Part shown: positions 21,291 to 32,515 of the stretch, piece by piece
How positions within the stretch are numbered: the first letter of the stretch is position 1
How the letters are laid out: every line of letters starts with the position of its first letter
Source of the DNA: Cryptomeria japonica
Taxonomy: Eukaryota > Streptophyta > Pinopsida > Cupressales > Cupressaceae
Length of the DNA: 64,000 nt
Assembly (NCBI RefSeq): GCF_030272615.1
Contig: NC_081406.1
Coordinates: forward strand, 474,533,400-474,597,399
Direction: 5' to 3'
Notes under the pieces: model-generated
What the model saw: only the letters and a program-made list of their open reading frames with translations
What the model was told of the DNA's origin: nothing
The model's database searches: none
Position numbers and translations under genes: made by a program

Positions 21291-22984
21291 TGATGGCATT
21301 TGGCATAATTGATGCAGATGAGGTAATGCAGTTGAAGATGGATGATTGCACCGGTAAAGGATAGAATTCTATTTATGATGAAGAGATTGAGATTTTGTGA
21401 ATAGATGACTTGATCAATTATTTGTGTTGTCATTGATGGCAACTGATGTCAAATGGTGATTATTGATGTTTCGTTTTGTCATCTAATTGATTTGGTTTAC
21501 AGGAAGACGGGGTTTATCGGGAGAGAACTAAAGTCTATGAAATAGGAATTTAACCAGTAAAGCAAAGATGTTTTGATTGAATCGGTCGATCGACGATGAT
21601 TGGTGATTTGACATTTTGAAGGTGAGCTTGTATCATGGAAGAGTATATGACCGGAACCAGAATTCATGAAGATTACCAGAAGGCATGTTTCACATTTATG
21701 ATGAAGATTTGCTAAGGTTTTAGTAGGGTTTAAGACCGGTGAAGATATCATCAAACCGGTAATGATTTTTGTTATGGCAGTGATTGACGACAAGTCTACA
21801 TGAAGGTGGTAACACGACACAACCCGCGTGAAATGATTTGATTGCTATTCTGGCATGATTCAAGGAAGAATTTCTTGGGAATCAGTGAAACGCTTAGTAG
21901 AGTGTTTTAAGGTTTTGACTTTGGTACATATCGGATTTTCGTGATGGGTTACGATCAACCAACGATTGATATTGCATTGTAATTTGTTGTAATTATCTGT
22001 ATATCGATCTATGATGATCTCTTATGATTTGTATTATAAATTCATTACGTAATTAGGGTTTAGTGGCTGACCTAGTTGAGATGGCTATTTAGAATGGCAT
22101 AGTTGATGTTTTTGGTGTCGGTGGTCTTAGAGAATGTGTTGAGCCATCCAAGAGAAGTGTGATATCTGCCTAAGAGTTACAAAGTGTTGAGCATAACTGG
22201 ATCTGCTTGAGCAAGCAAAGAAGTGCAAGTTACATATTACTTTATCACTATTGTTCCCTAACAATTGCAGTAGGTTAAATCCCTTAACCGGGTAGGTCCT
22301 AACATGCCTTAAACATTTAAGTCCCCTAACAGGGAAGCTCTCAAAAGAGTGTTAAATCCTCTCATGAGGTTCATCCTAACAGATCATCAAGCTACTAACT
22401 GGGCTGCTAGGCAAATCCCTTAACCGAGTGACTCCTAACAGGGCGTATTGTAAGCTCCTAACAGGGCTAAGCTCCTAATAGGGTGTACTTCAAAAGAGCA
22501 CAAATATTTGTGGGTGCCAACTCCCACCATGGTTTTTCCCTATTTGGGTTTCCACGTCAAAAATTTATGGTGTTCATGTGTGAAATGATTTTCATGTGAT
22601 GTTCTTGTTTATGTTACATTTCATGCATTATTTCTGAGACACCGGTTATGATGTTTTATCAGAAGTTTATCAAAGGTTACCAGTACTGATATGTGTTGGT
22701 AGAGAAATTATTTGATCTGATAGATGAGGATAATAAGTTGGTAAATTATCAAATCTATATGATTGTTTAAGTGGTGAAAGTATTTGTAAATATGGTAAAT
22801 GATTTGATTAATGTTTTAAGCAAACCTGATAAAGAGGTTGATAGATCTGATTAAAGAAGTTGAGACATTCTGATAAATGATTGCAGATCTGATATAAGTT
22901 TGATTTTGGATTTAAAGTTTCAATTGGTAATAATACTAATTCACCCCCCCTCTCAGTATTAACCAGATCCTCATAGGATTAACA
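21291..22984 (+). repeat. Solo LTR, 1694 bp, in the C1 left LTR
   Basis: TGATGGCATT to ATTAACA, flanked by TATGT at 21286-21290 and 22985-22989. Contains AATTCACCCCCCCTCTCAGT near its right end, the inverse of the motif near the start of the M1 LTRs, so it belongs to a related family read on +. No PBS or internal domain, hence a solo LTR left by LTR-LTR recombination. Confidence 0.75.
22255..22495 (+). repeat. CTCCTAACAGGG-type short repeats in the solo LTR
   Basis: At least seven imperfect copies of a 12-bp motif (CCTAACAGGG, CCTTAACCGGG, CTAATAGGG) at irregular spacing of 15-60 bp. Probably part of the R region of the LTR. Confidence 0.6.
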
Positions 22985-23138
22985 TATGTTTAGTTAACAA
23001 ACTAATTCAATATAAATATGAAAGTCGACAATGTGTAAAAGTTGAACAAGGTAAATGTGTAAGGCCGATAGGCCAATTACACATTTGCATTTTCTATGTC
23101 GTCCCATAAGGAGTCCAATCATAGCTATTACATTAACA

Positions 23139-23162
23139 CTTCCTCTTAGCTAGGGAGGAATA
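23139..23162 (-). other. C1 polypurine tract
   Basis: On minus, TTCCTCCCTAGCTAAGAGGA runs into AG and then the 3' LTR start TGTTAATG. The purine run AAGAGGAAG next to the LTR fits a plus-strand primer. Confidence 0.65.
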
Positions 23163-23600
23163 CTTCTTGATATCTGAGCCACATAGTGGCATCCACCATG
23201 GCTACTCCCAGATGGTGGGTCCATAATGGCTACTCCCATGAATGGAAATGCAAAAGAACACAAGTGCTCATCATGGAGACACTCAACGTGATGATGTTCA
23301 CCATGACTACTCCCAGAGGGTGAATAAACACAAGTGCCAAATCATGGAGTCTCTCACAAGACATCCACCATACCTACTTGCAGAAGGTGGATCCACCATG
23401 CCTACTCACAGAGGGTGGGACAAGGGCTTACACCTCAAAATTCTCTCTCATAGAGAAGACTGCATTAACAAGGGCTTCCACCTCAAACTTCTCTCTCACG
23501 GAGAAAAATGCATTAACAAGGGCTTGCACCTCAAACTTCTCTCTCACAAAGAAGAATGCATTATAATATATATCAGGGAATCACTGATGTTGAGACTCCC
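23163..23600 (-). repeat. C1 3' region with tandem repeats
   Basis: Contains four imperfect copies of a roughly 48-bp unit (AAGGGCTTxCACCTCAAA, then CTCTCTCA, then GAGAA) at 23413-23570, and several copies of CACCATGGCTACTCCCA nearby (23195-23410). The same units occur in the opposite orientation at 58040-58390 in element E. Open frames read on + here are artefacts of the repeat. Confidence 0.8.
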
Positions 23601-23609
23601 TCTCGGCAA

Positions 23610-24207
23610 GGGCTTCATTCTCGACAACTCCAAGCTTGTCTCAAAAAAGCACAAACTTCACTTTGCGAGGAGGCTTGGTGAGAATGTCTGCTGTCTGCTC
23701 CTTAGTACAAATATATCTAAATTGAACAACATTCCTCTGTACCATATCTCTGATATAGTGGTACTAAATCTCAACATGCTTTGTTCTGTCATGGAACACT
23801 AGATTGACTGAAATATTCACACATCTTTGGTAATCACAATGAATGGTAGTAGGCTCCAATGATTGTCCAAACAATCCTGGAAGGACCTTCCGAAGCTACA
23901 TTGCTTTGCGAGTTGCCACACATGCTATAATGTATTTTGCCTCTATTGTACTTAGTGGCATTAAATACTGCTTCCTGATACACCAAGAAATCATAGCAGA
24001 TCCCAAATTGAAATAACAACCAGAGGTGCTCTTCACATCAGTAACACTCCCTGCCCAATCAGAATCAGAATAGCCTTCTAAATTCAGGTCCACACTGGAA
24101 GAGTATTTCAAGCCATATCTAATTGTGCCACACGAGTATCTCAAGATATGCTTGGTTGCAACTAGATGTATCTGTCTTGGTTCACACATGAACTCACTGC
24201 ATAACAA
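23610..24207 (-). pseudogene. C1 RNase H
   Basis: Reads HLVATKHILRYSCGTIRYGL, YSDSDWAGSVTDVKSTSGCY (first catalytic Asp in DSDWAG), then TIEAKYIIACVATRKAM (catalytic Glu), and past a stop near 23890 into FHDRTKHVEIQYHYIRDMVQ and EQTADILTKP. This is the copia RNase H in order and full length apart from stops and small shifts. It removed the RNA strand during reverse transcription. Confidence 0.88.
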
Positions 24208-24257
24208 ATATCTGGTCTAGTGTTGACAAGATACATCAAGGATCCAATCAATTGTCT

Positions 24258-25154
24258 TTACATAGTAGGATCCACAAGATTTGAATTAGCTGCAGCTTCC
24301 CTCAATTTCTTCATGTTGGTTTCCATCGATGTGGACATAGATTTGCAATCTATCATTCCAAATATCTTCAAGATATAAATGGTGTATTCCCCTTGACTTA
24401 GGATAATATCATTGGGCCTCTGCCATACTCCCAAACCTAGAAAGAAGTGCATGAGTCCTAAGTCCTTTATCTCTAATTTTGAAGTCAACTCCTTCTTGCA
24501 TCTATGGATGAGATGATCTTCACCGGTGACAAATAGGTCATATGTATAAAGTACCAATATCAACATTTCACCATTGAATACCTTGAAGTAAAGATTCAGA
24601 TCAACATCATTCTTGCAGGAACCGAAGCCCACTAAGTATTTGTCAATTTTCTCACACCAAGCACGAGGTGCCTACTTAAGACCATATAAATCTTTCTTCA
24701 ATTTACATACATGAGACTCTTTCCCATGAATCATGAACCCCTCGGGTTGCTTGATGTAGACCTCTTCCTCAATCACACCATTGAGAAAAGTTTTCTTCAC
24801 ATCCATCTGATGTAACTTCCATCCCTTAGTTGTTGCAATGGCAATTATGGTCCTGATGGAAGTATAGCGAGAAACATGAGCAAATGTTTCTTCATAGTCT
24901 ATTCCCTCTTTCTGAGAGAAACCATGATCCACAAATCTAGCCCTGTACTTTTCAATGCTTCCATCAGTTGCATGCTTAATTTTGTACATCCACTTGGAAG
25001 ATACAATGGACTTCCCTTCAGGTCTAGGAATAATATCCCACACATCATTCTTGATAATGGATTGATACTCTTCATCCATTACATCTTTCCAAACTTGTTG
25101 TTTTGAGGCTTCCTCAACACTGGAAGCTTCAATCTCAATAAGATTACACATCAA
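24258..25154 (-). pseudogene. C1 reverse transcriptase
   Basis: Begins in EEASKQQVWKDVMDEEYQSI, then WDIIPRPEGKSIVSSKWMYK, KYRARFVDHGFSQKEGIDYE, KGWKLHQMDVKKTFLNGVIE and VYIKQPEGFM. Past a break near 24660 it continues to the active-site box, which reads YTYDL where YVDDL is usual, so one catalytic Asp is lost. It ends with EIKDLGLMHFFLGL and STSMETN. Near-full length; three breaks. Confidence 0.9.
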
Positions 25155-25199
25155 TGCAACATAGCTAGAGAATCTCTATGGTCTTTTACTTTCTCTGAA

Positions 25200-25690
25200 T
25201 GTGTCTCTAGGAGATGCAAATTGTTCTACCTCCTGCATAATGTTTCTTTCCCAAAGAGGTCTCTTTCAAGTCACAATAATATCTCTAGGCCCATCAGTAG
25301 GATCCAAAGGTTCAATTGGATCATCATTCACTTCAGGTTTTGTAGACTCCCTCTGAATCTCAGGAGCATGACCAACATCTATGTCTTGAGGAGTCTCGTG
25401 ATTTTCATCATCTATTTTCATGCAAGAACCCTTTGATTTTTTGAATGCAACATCTTCCTCAAATGTGACATCCCTACTTACTTCTATTTTCTTCTGATCA
25501 GGAATGTAAATACAATAGGCTTTGGAGGTTTCACTGTAGCCCACAAATATCCCTCTCTTGCCAGAGGATTCCAACTTGGTCGTCTTATCCTTGAGAATAT
25601 GAACATACACAGGACAAACAAAGATTCTCAGGTGACTAATATTAGGCTTAATCCTTTAAAAGGTTTCTTCAGAAGTCATATTTTTCAATA
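25200..25690 (-). pseudogene. C1 pol, integrase C-terminal to RT linker
   Basis: Shows the copia integrase C-terminal motif KLESSGKRGIFVGYSETSKA and KKIEVSRDVTFEEDVAF (about 25430-25590), then an acidic linker before RT. Frame mostly open (114 codons). Confidence 0.85.
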
Positions 25691-25709
25691 TCTAGTGAGG
25701 ACATATGTT

Positions 25710-26399
25710 CTAAACATATATTGTTGTTCTAGAGGCTTTTGCCCATAGAAAAGTTTGAAGGTCTTGATCATGAATCATAGCTTTCACAGCTTCAACAATG
25801 GATCTGTTCTTTCTTTCTGCAACCCCATTTTGTTGAGGGTTGTAAGAGACACAAAACTCCCTCTTGATCTTTGCCTCAATACAAAAATCATGAAATCTAC
25901 CTGAGGTGTACTCACCTCCATTATCAAACCTTAAAACTTTAATTTTTTTTCCAAATAAATTTTCTACTTGAGCTTTAAACTCTTTAAACCTACCTAGGAC
26001 TTCATCAAACTCTTTAGACCTTAAGAAATAAATCCAAGTCTTCCTAGAGTAGTCATCTATGAAAGTTACATAATACAAAAATCCACTTAGGGATGGAATT
26101 TACATTGGACCATATAAATCTAAATGTACAAGATCTATAATTTCTTTAGACCTACTTTCACTACTATGGAAAGGACTCTTAATATTTTTACCCATAGCAC
26201 AACCTTTACAAGTACCATCATGTACATGATTAAGTTTAGGAATACCTTTCACCATCTTTTCTAGAGATGGAAGAGCCTTGAAAAGAATATGCCCAAGTCT
26301 TCTATGCCAAAGTTCATTGGAACTGGAAGAATCATGAAGAAGAGCTTGGATTAGAAGAGTCGAGAGATTATACAAACTCTCATGTTGATTTATGATCAC
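25710..26399 (-). pseudogene. C1 integrase, zinc-finger and core
   Basis: The pre-integrase zinc finger reads ELWHRRLGHILFKAL and CKGCAMGK (H-H-C-C, about 26190-26330). The core has Asp in YVTFIDDYSRKTWIY, Asp in KVLRFDNGGEYTSG and Glu in NPQQNGVAERKNRS, so the DDE triad is complete. A stop near 26085 separates the two pieces. The core alone is open for 122 codons. Confidence 0.92.
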
Positions 26400-26447
26400 A
26401 CAAGCAGTCTTGATGTTGGAGTTCTTTCACCATGATAGAACTCTTCC

Positions 26448-26760
26448 TTAAGAGAAAGCAATTTGATAGCCCTTGTCCTCCAAGGCTGAAATAGACACAA
26501 GGTTTCTCTTGATCCCAAACACAAACAAAACATCACTTAGGTGAAGTGAGACTCCAAATTCTATGTTTAGAGATGTAGCACCAAATCCTCTTACTGAATA
26601 GTGTGCATCATCTCCAATGATCACTTGAAGATTAGACTCCTTCTCCACCAAATCTGAAAGGTGCTCTCAATAGTCGGTGATGTGCCTAGAGGCTCCACTA
26701 TCAATCAACCATGTATCATTGTCTGTAGGAACATTGCTCGATAATGCGAATATGAAAAGA
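26448..26760 (-). pseudogene. C1 aspartic protease
   Basis: Active-site motif DTWLIDSGASRHIT (about 26690-26725), then past a stop at about 26664 the rest of the fold: VIIGDDAHYSVRGFGATSLN and LSDVLFVFGIKRNLVSISAL. Cleaves the Gag-pol polyprotein. Confidence 0.88.
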
Positions 26761-27626
26761 AAACCATTGGAGTTATCTTTTGCCTCCTTTTGAGATGAAA
26801 CTTCATTGATGTTAGCCCCTTCATGCTTAGGTCTTGTCAAACAATCTCTTGCATAGTGACCAAACTTGTCACATCTAAAGCACTGGATGCGAGAGAGATC
26901 TTTCTTCTTCTTCTTTGAATTAGGTGCAGAATCTAATTTATGATCTCTATTCCTTTTGAAGTTTCCCTTCTTCCAATTCTTTCCTTTCTTTGTAGATTGA
27001 ATGGTAAGAACATGAGTATCTTCATTTTGAGAACTTTTGATAATTCCCCTAGTCGCCAGTCTTGATTCTTCTTGAATGCAATTTGTACGAAGTCGATCAA
27101 ACTTGGGTAATTTGGATCTTCCACTTATGCTTTGGATAAATGTCTCCCATGAATGAGGAAATCCATTCAAAGCTAGAATGACAAGGTCTTCATCTATCAT
27201 TTAATCTCCAATTGCACTTAGTTGATCTCTCAATTCTAAAATTTTCATGAAGAATGACATAACTGATTCTCCTTTTGCCATCTTTACTTGGTGGAGTTGT
27301 TGCCTCAAGGCAAGAGCCCTACTTGTGTTGTTAATCTCATATAAACCTTCCAAGGTCTTGAACACATCTCTCACAGTAGTCATCTTGGAGATGAGAGGCA
27401 CCAAGTGATCCCTCATGAAGTTGATTAATATCTTGTTTGCTTTGATGACATTTTTCTTAAATTGAAGCTTCTCCTCATGATCTTCTGGTTCAAATAAATC
27501 CTTTTCCTCCATAAATTGAAGAAGATAATTTTCTTCAAGTGCAATGAGCACTCTAAACTTCCATGAGGTGAAGTTAGATGAGCCTTCAAGCCTATCCTCA
27601 AATTTAAGACCGTTCACCATTTTCAA
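26761..27626 (-). pseudogene. C1 Gag
   Basis: Starts at Met 27626 (MKMVNGLKFEDRLEGSSNFT), with the copia Gag capsid-like region (SWKFRVLIALEENYLLQF, SRALALRQQLHQVKMAKGES). A single stop at about 27200 sits between SAIGD and MIDEDLVILALNG. A CCHC knuckle (CFRCDKFGHYARDC) lies near 26850, followed directly by protease. Forms the particle that packages element RNA. Confidence 0.9.
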
Positions 27627-27716
27627 GGCTTAGTAGATATTTATTGAAGGAGAGAGAGAGAGGAGATAATACCTAGAAGTTGTAAAAAATCTAATCACGA
27701 TCTTTCTTTCATCGTG

Positions 27717-27728
27717 GCTTTGATACCA
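27717..27728 (-). other. C1 primer binding site (tRNA-iMet)
   Basis: Minus strand TGGTATCAAAGC directly after the LTR end CTAACA; one mismatch to the usual TGGTATCAGAGC. Confidence 0.85.
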
Positions 27729-28416
27729 TGTTAGTTTTAGTGATCAGATTAGATAAAACAATAATTCACACGAATGCATAGATAATATCCTAGGAAAACC
27801 TTCCTCTTGAAGGTAAAAAACCCAGCAACAAAGTTTCTTATGTTATTTATTAATACACAAGATGTCTTTACAATAAATTCGCTTCAACCCCTTAAGCAAA
27901 ATCAACCAATTGATGGTACAATCCAATCTGCAAATCACAATATGTAGAAGATATGTCTGCTCTTATGTAGATATTTATTGGATTGCTGAAGGATAGACAT
28001 AGACTGCTGAATGAGATTATCGAATTGTTGAAGTATGCCAATTTCCTTATGGAGGAATACAATCTGCTGAAGTTCGATACTTAATCTACTTGATAATTGT
28101 TCGATCCATCTGAAGGGAGGGCGATAAACTATATACCCACACAAGTGTGTATCTAATCAACACGACTTTCCCAATAATCGGCTTCTCAAAAACCATCATG
28201 TCTCCTTATTAGAAATCGGTTATAGTTAATACATCTTCCAATGTGGTGGAGCAAATATTAGTTATATTTAGTTAACAAACCGATTCAATATAAATATGAA
28301 AGTCGACAATGTGTAAAATTCGAACAAGGGAAATGTGTAAGGCCAATAGGCCAATTATACATTTGCATTTGCTATGTCGGTCCAAAAGGAGCTCGACCAT
28401 GGCTATTACATTAACA
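27729..28416 (-). repeat. C1 5' LTR (688 bp)
   Basis: TGTTAGTTTTAG to TTAACA. Colinear with the broken left LTR apart from that copy's two inserts. Followed by TSD CTTCA at 28417-28421. Confidence 0.92.
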
Positions 28417-28421
28417 CTTCA

Positions 28422-28601
28422 TAGATGAAGATTTAACCCCTTTACAATTAGAAGAGAGAATGAAGGAATGAGAAAATGTAGTAGCAACAAGAAGTGCAAG
28501 TAATGAAGCATGGATGTATAGAGGGAAAGCCCAGTTCAACAACAAAACAATACATAGTAAATAGGAAGGCAGGCCCCCCTCGAGCACACCTCTCAATGGT
28601 A
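28422..28601 (+). pseudogene. L1-A ORF1 C-terminus and inter-ORF
   Basis: IDEDLTPLQLEERMKE and ASNEAWMYRGKAQFN, continuing the frame left at 20184. ORF2 begins just after. Confidence 0.7.
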
Positions 28602-29430
28602 AGCTGGAATTGTAGAGGTTACCTTTGGAGGAGAGGATTGGTTTAGGGCCCATAGTGAAGGGGATGGGGATGATTATCCTCCTTGAACACACAAACATGA
28701 AAAATGTAAGGTTCTGAACTTTGAGGGCTACATGAAGATATTAGTATGGAATGATCTAACTAAAAGTGGAAAGATCCATGGAGGAGTAACAATCTTAGTA
28801 AGAGAATATTGGGAAATATTATACTTGTGGAAAAGGAAGACCCAAATAAGTAGTACATATGGATAAAAATAGAGGTTAAAAAGCTCATAATCTATCTTGC
28901 AACGTGCTACTTTGCTTCTCATGATTCAAAATTCTATAAGAAGAAGAAATTAGACAAAGAGGACCCTTATATAGTCTTAAAAAAGGATATATCACCATAC
29001 AACCACAAAGGTGAAACCATCTTAATTAGAGACATTAATTCTAGAACAACTAATAACCAGTCTCTTTGTCTTAGTAAGGAAGATGGAACAAGAGACAATC
29101 CTTTATGGTTAGAGGAGCCAAAAATGGGAAAGAGTGTAACAAGATGAAAAAGGAGCTATCATGCATTATGGGGCATAATTGTTGGGAGTTTGAAACTTAT
29201 TTGATCTGATTATATGCAATGGTTTAAAGGCTTGGCCAAGCTCAGGGAACATTACATGTCACACCTAAAATGGTTGAAGTGTGGTGGATTATGTTATAAT
29301 ATCAAAGAAACTTATGACAAGTTTGATAGATGTAGAGGTTGAGGACTATCCAATAGAAATGAAATTAAAACATAACCCAGTATATGTATAGATTAGCATG
29401 CAAAAAGATAATTATCACCAAAAGAAGATG
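28602..29430 (+). pseudogene. L1-A ORF2, AP-type endonuclease domain
   Basis: Opens with SWNCRG near 28602, the first motif of L1 endonucleases. Continues in shifting frames with HGGVTILVREYW, WIKIEVKKLIIYLATCYFAS and ETILIRDINSRTTNNQS (the GDFN box decayed to RDIN). Several frameshifts. Would nick target DNA. Confidence 0.75.
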
Positions 29431-31095
29431 CAACAAATAGAAAAGAAAGAGGTCACTCAAGGGACAATCCTTTTAACACATGAAAACTAGGAAATATTTT
29501 TAAACAATGCTCAAAAAACAACTACATGAAGTGGGAGCCAATGGGTTGGTCAATTCAAACAAGGAAACAATACGCAACATCTAGTTGACCTCTATAATCC
29601 TTGAGTCTCTCAACTCATGTAAATAGTCTAGACCTAAAAGAAGCAACAAGAATAGCTTCCATACAAACCCATGGTATGATGAAGACTATAAGGAAACAAA
29701 GAAAATGGTCAAAATATGGGGTAATAACAAGATATATAAAAAATTAGTGAGAATGAAAAAAGAGCATTACATGCAAACAATAAGAAAAGAGTTGATTTCG
29801 CTTGGGAGGCACAACCCAATAGGCTTTTAGAAAGAGTTGCAACAAAGAGACACAATTAAAGAAAATAATATCACAAATCTTAAATGACTAGGATATGCAA
29901 AGCAACTATATGAGAGAGCTCAAGATAAGGATACCCCTCCAATAATTAGTTCAGTAACTAAACTCTTCTCTTTGGACAATGTTAAAGAAGGAATTGGAAA
30001 GCTTGCAGTGGGTAAAGCTTGAGACATAGATGGCCTACAAGAAGAACACTTAAGATGGGGCTTAGAAATCTTCATGCCTCACATAAAAATAATATTCGAT
30101 GGAGTCATTTAAAATGTGTTTCCAACAAATCGGACAACTAGTGTTGTCATTCCCTTGCTCAAAACTAGTAACATCAATAACCCCTCAAATCACCACACTA
30201 TAATGATCAATCCTCTTTTTGGTAAACTTTTTGAGAGCATGATAGAAAGAAAAACCAATATTTGGGTTGAAAAATAAGTGAAAGAGAGCGAAAGGGCAAG
30301 CAAACTTTAGGCCCAAAGCATTCTACCACTAATCATTACATTACACTCAGACACTTGATTGAAAAGATATGGGACAAACAAGGAGGGGAAGTATTTTGCT
30401 ACTTTGTTGATTTCAAGAAAGATTTTTACACTATACCTAAAAGCAAATTATGGAGTAGAATGGAAGAATTGGAAATTATAAAATAAAATAGAGATGCTTT
30501 TCATAAATTAAAATACGAACCAAACAATGATTATTATAATGCTTTAGAAGTGACATTGGGGTCAAGTAGGGCTACCCATTATCTCCTACTCTATTTGGGT
30601 TATACATTAACATGTTAGAGGAATGGATATATAGGTTTGGTGGCAGGGGAGTTCAGTTGACCATTTATGTAATAAAGTTGCTTCTATATGCTGATGATCT
30701 TATTTTAATGGCAAAAATAGCATAAGACTTAAAAGAACACTTTAAGGCTCTAGAATTTTTTTGTCATGAGGCGGGGATGTAGGTGAACACTAGCAAAACC
30801 AAGGTCATGATCTTTACCTTAAAGAGAATGAAGGTTCATAAAGAATTTATTTTTGAAGGCAACCTCTTACAAATGGTCAATGAATATAAGTACCTTCTCC
30901 TTGACTTCCACAATAAACTTAGTTGGGAAACATGTATAGCAAAAAGGATTCAAGGGGGATGGAAAATCTTATACTCATTGCAAAATAGATGTAGAAGAGT
31001 TGAACTATGGGACTAGAAAACTAAGAAAACACTTTTTGGGCTTCTTGTGGCTCCAGTGGTTCTACACAGATGTGAGGTATGGGGCAACAACACTT
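29431..31095 (+). pseudogene. L1-A ORF2, reverse transcriptase domain
   Basis: Broken but ordered motifs: DIDGLQEEHLRWG (about 30027), SVVIPLLKTSNINNPSNHHT (about 30143), a decayed fingers/palm region, GCPLSPTLFGLYINML (in a shifted frame near 30560), and the catalytic box LLLYADDLILMA (30678-30713, intact YADD). Then TKVMIFTLKRM and LHRCEVWGNN. The last 77 open codons are at 30783-31016. The protein is cut at 31095 by an LTR and resumes at 47862 in the same frame (TSTKKWR). Confidence 0.88.
31091..31095 (+). repeat. TSD of the LTR insertion in L1-A, left
   Basis: CACTT, repeated at 47862-47866. Removing the insert restores the L1 frame WGNNTSTKKW. Confidence 0.85.
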
Positions 31096-31600
31096 TGTAG
31101 ACACCTAAAACTTGCACAAACTAATTAAATGAATTTATATTTGTTTATCTACCCTAATCTACCTATTGACTAAACTAAGGTTTAATCAATATCCCTTTTC
31201 TTCTAATCAACCATTAATCAAATTAAAGATTTAATTAATTCCCCCTTTCTTCTATCTAAGCCATTTTAATTAAATTCAACATTTAATTAAATATCCCGTT
31301 TTAGCCATTTTAATTAAATTCAACAATTAATTAAATATCCCCTTCTAGCCATTTTAATCAAATTCAACATTTAATTAAAATCCCCTTTCCATTTTAATTA
31401 AATTCAACATTTAATTAAATTCCCCTTTCCCATTTAATTAAAAATCCCTATTTCCCTCACCCCACTTGCATTTTACAACATATGTAAGTTGCATCTCCTG
31501 TTTGCTAAAATAAATCTTTTATTTTTTCTAAAAAATCCTATTTTCCTCCACCCATTTGCATTTTCCTACAAATGCAAGTTGCACCACAATTTTAAATAAA
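31096..31600 (+). repeat. LTR-S, left part
   Basis: Starts TGTAGACACC, the same ten bases as the G1 LTR. Next come five AT palindromes (TTTAATTAAAT..ATTTAATTAAA type, 31240-31445) separated by CCCCTTT spacers, then two copies of a TTGCAT..ATGCAAGTTGCA unit. Interrupted at 31600 by the Helitron 3' end. Together with 46378-47861 it forms one solo LTR or the remains of two LTRs. Confidence 0.7.
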
Positions 31601-31626
31601 CTAGCAATTGCACTTTGGTGTGCAAT
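31601..31626 (-). other. Candidate Helitron 3' terminus: hairpin and CTAG
   Basis: On minus: ATTGCAC, loop ACCAAA, GTGCAAT (7-bp perfect stem, 31607-31626), two bases, CTAG (31604-31601), then T. CTRR followed by T is the Helitron 3' end rule. The spacing from hairpin to end is shorter than the usual 10-12 nt. Confidence 0.5.
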
Positions 31627-32515
31627 GGGTACGTCAAATACAAGATGGGGAAATAAAAGAATAACAATAAAAATATTAAATGGTGTAGTATAGGTCCTTT
31701 GGAATCAATGAAACAAGATTGCGATGTTAGAATTTGTAGTATATATAAAAATGAAAATATGATCAAGTGGAAAAGCAAATTGAAAAAATGGAATACTTTT
31801 TTTAACAAGTTAAACCATTTCAATGATTCATCGTATCAAGATAATTATTTAATGAGCAAAATCAAGTAGATTCAATTAAAGGAAGATTGAGATGTTAGAA
31901 TTTGTAGAATAGATAAACATGAAAATATGATAAATGGTTAATATTGTTCACCTCTGAAATGGTAGTGGGTAAAAGCAAAAGTGATAATTGACAAAGTGAC
32001 ATATTGCAAGATGTTTTTAAAAAAAATAAGTTGAACAAGTTTAATAATTTACCACTACGAGACAACAACATCAAGTCTTTAACCATGTAGAGATCATTCA
32101 TTTTTCAACAACATCAAGTCTTTGAAATAAATGATAGGTAGATTGATATGTTAGGCCCAAACCATTCTTTTGAAAATTTCACACGCTAGTAAAAAAGACG
32201 ATAAATTTGTCAAATAGAGTTGTATAAAGCACAATCCATATAAGGACAAACACTATTGGATTGAACAAATGGTGTACATGTTTTGTTTTAGTATAGGGAC
32301 TTCTTTTTAACAATTTTGTAAATGGTCCACTTATAAGAAATTTAGATGAAATAAAATAAAGGAAAATGAAATTTGGAATGGATAGAAAACATCATTTTAT
32401 TCACTAATTTTAAAAATTCATATGAAATTGTTGTTTGGTGTATACAAAAGCATGTGAAATTAAGAAAATTCAATGTGATAAGAGGTTGAAGAGGAAAAAC
32501 CTAGAGTTGTTGTAG

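Larger units (their letters stand above)
20185..23138 (-). repeat. C1 3' LTR (interrupted)
   Basis: TGTTAATTTTAG to TTAACA. Sequence homologous to the 688-bp right LTR is spread over 20185-20307, 20875-21290 and 22990-23138, the gaps being a SINE-like insert and a solo LTR. Because the right LTR lacks both, they came after C1. Confidence 0.9.
20185..28416 (-). mobile_element. C1: Ty1/copia retrotransposon, nearly complete
   Basis: LTRs at 20185-23138 (swollen by two insertions) and 27729-28416, flanked by CTTCA at 20180-20184 and 28417-28421. Minus-strand order is 5' LTR, PBS, Gag, protease, integrase, RT, RNase H, tandem repeats, polypurine tract, 3' LTR. Integrase before RT defines the copia superfamily. 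Gag-pol reads as one frame broken by about eight stops or small shifts. Confidence 0.93.

Noticed and set aside
23242-23802. 186-codon plus-strand open frame
   Set aside because: Lies antisense to C1 RNase H end and its tandem repeats; the repeated peptide mirrors the DNA repeat.
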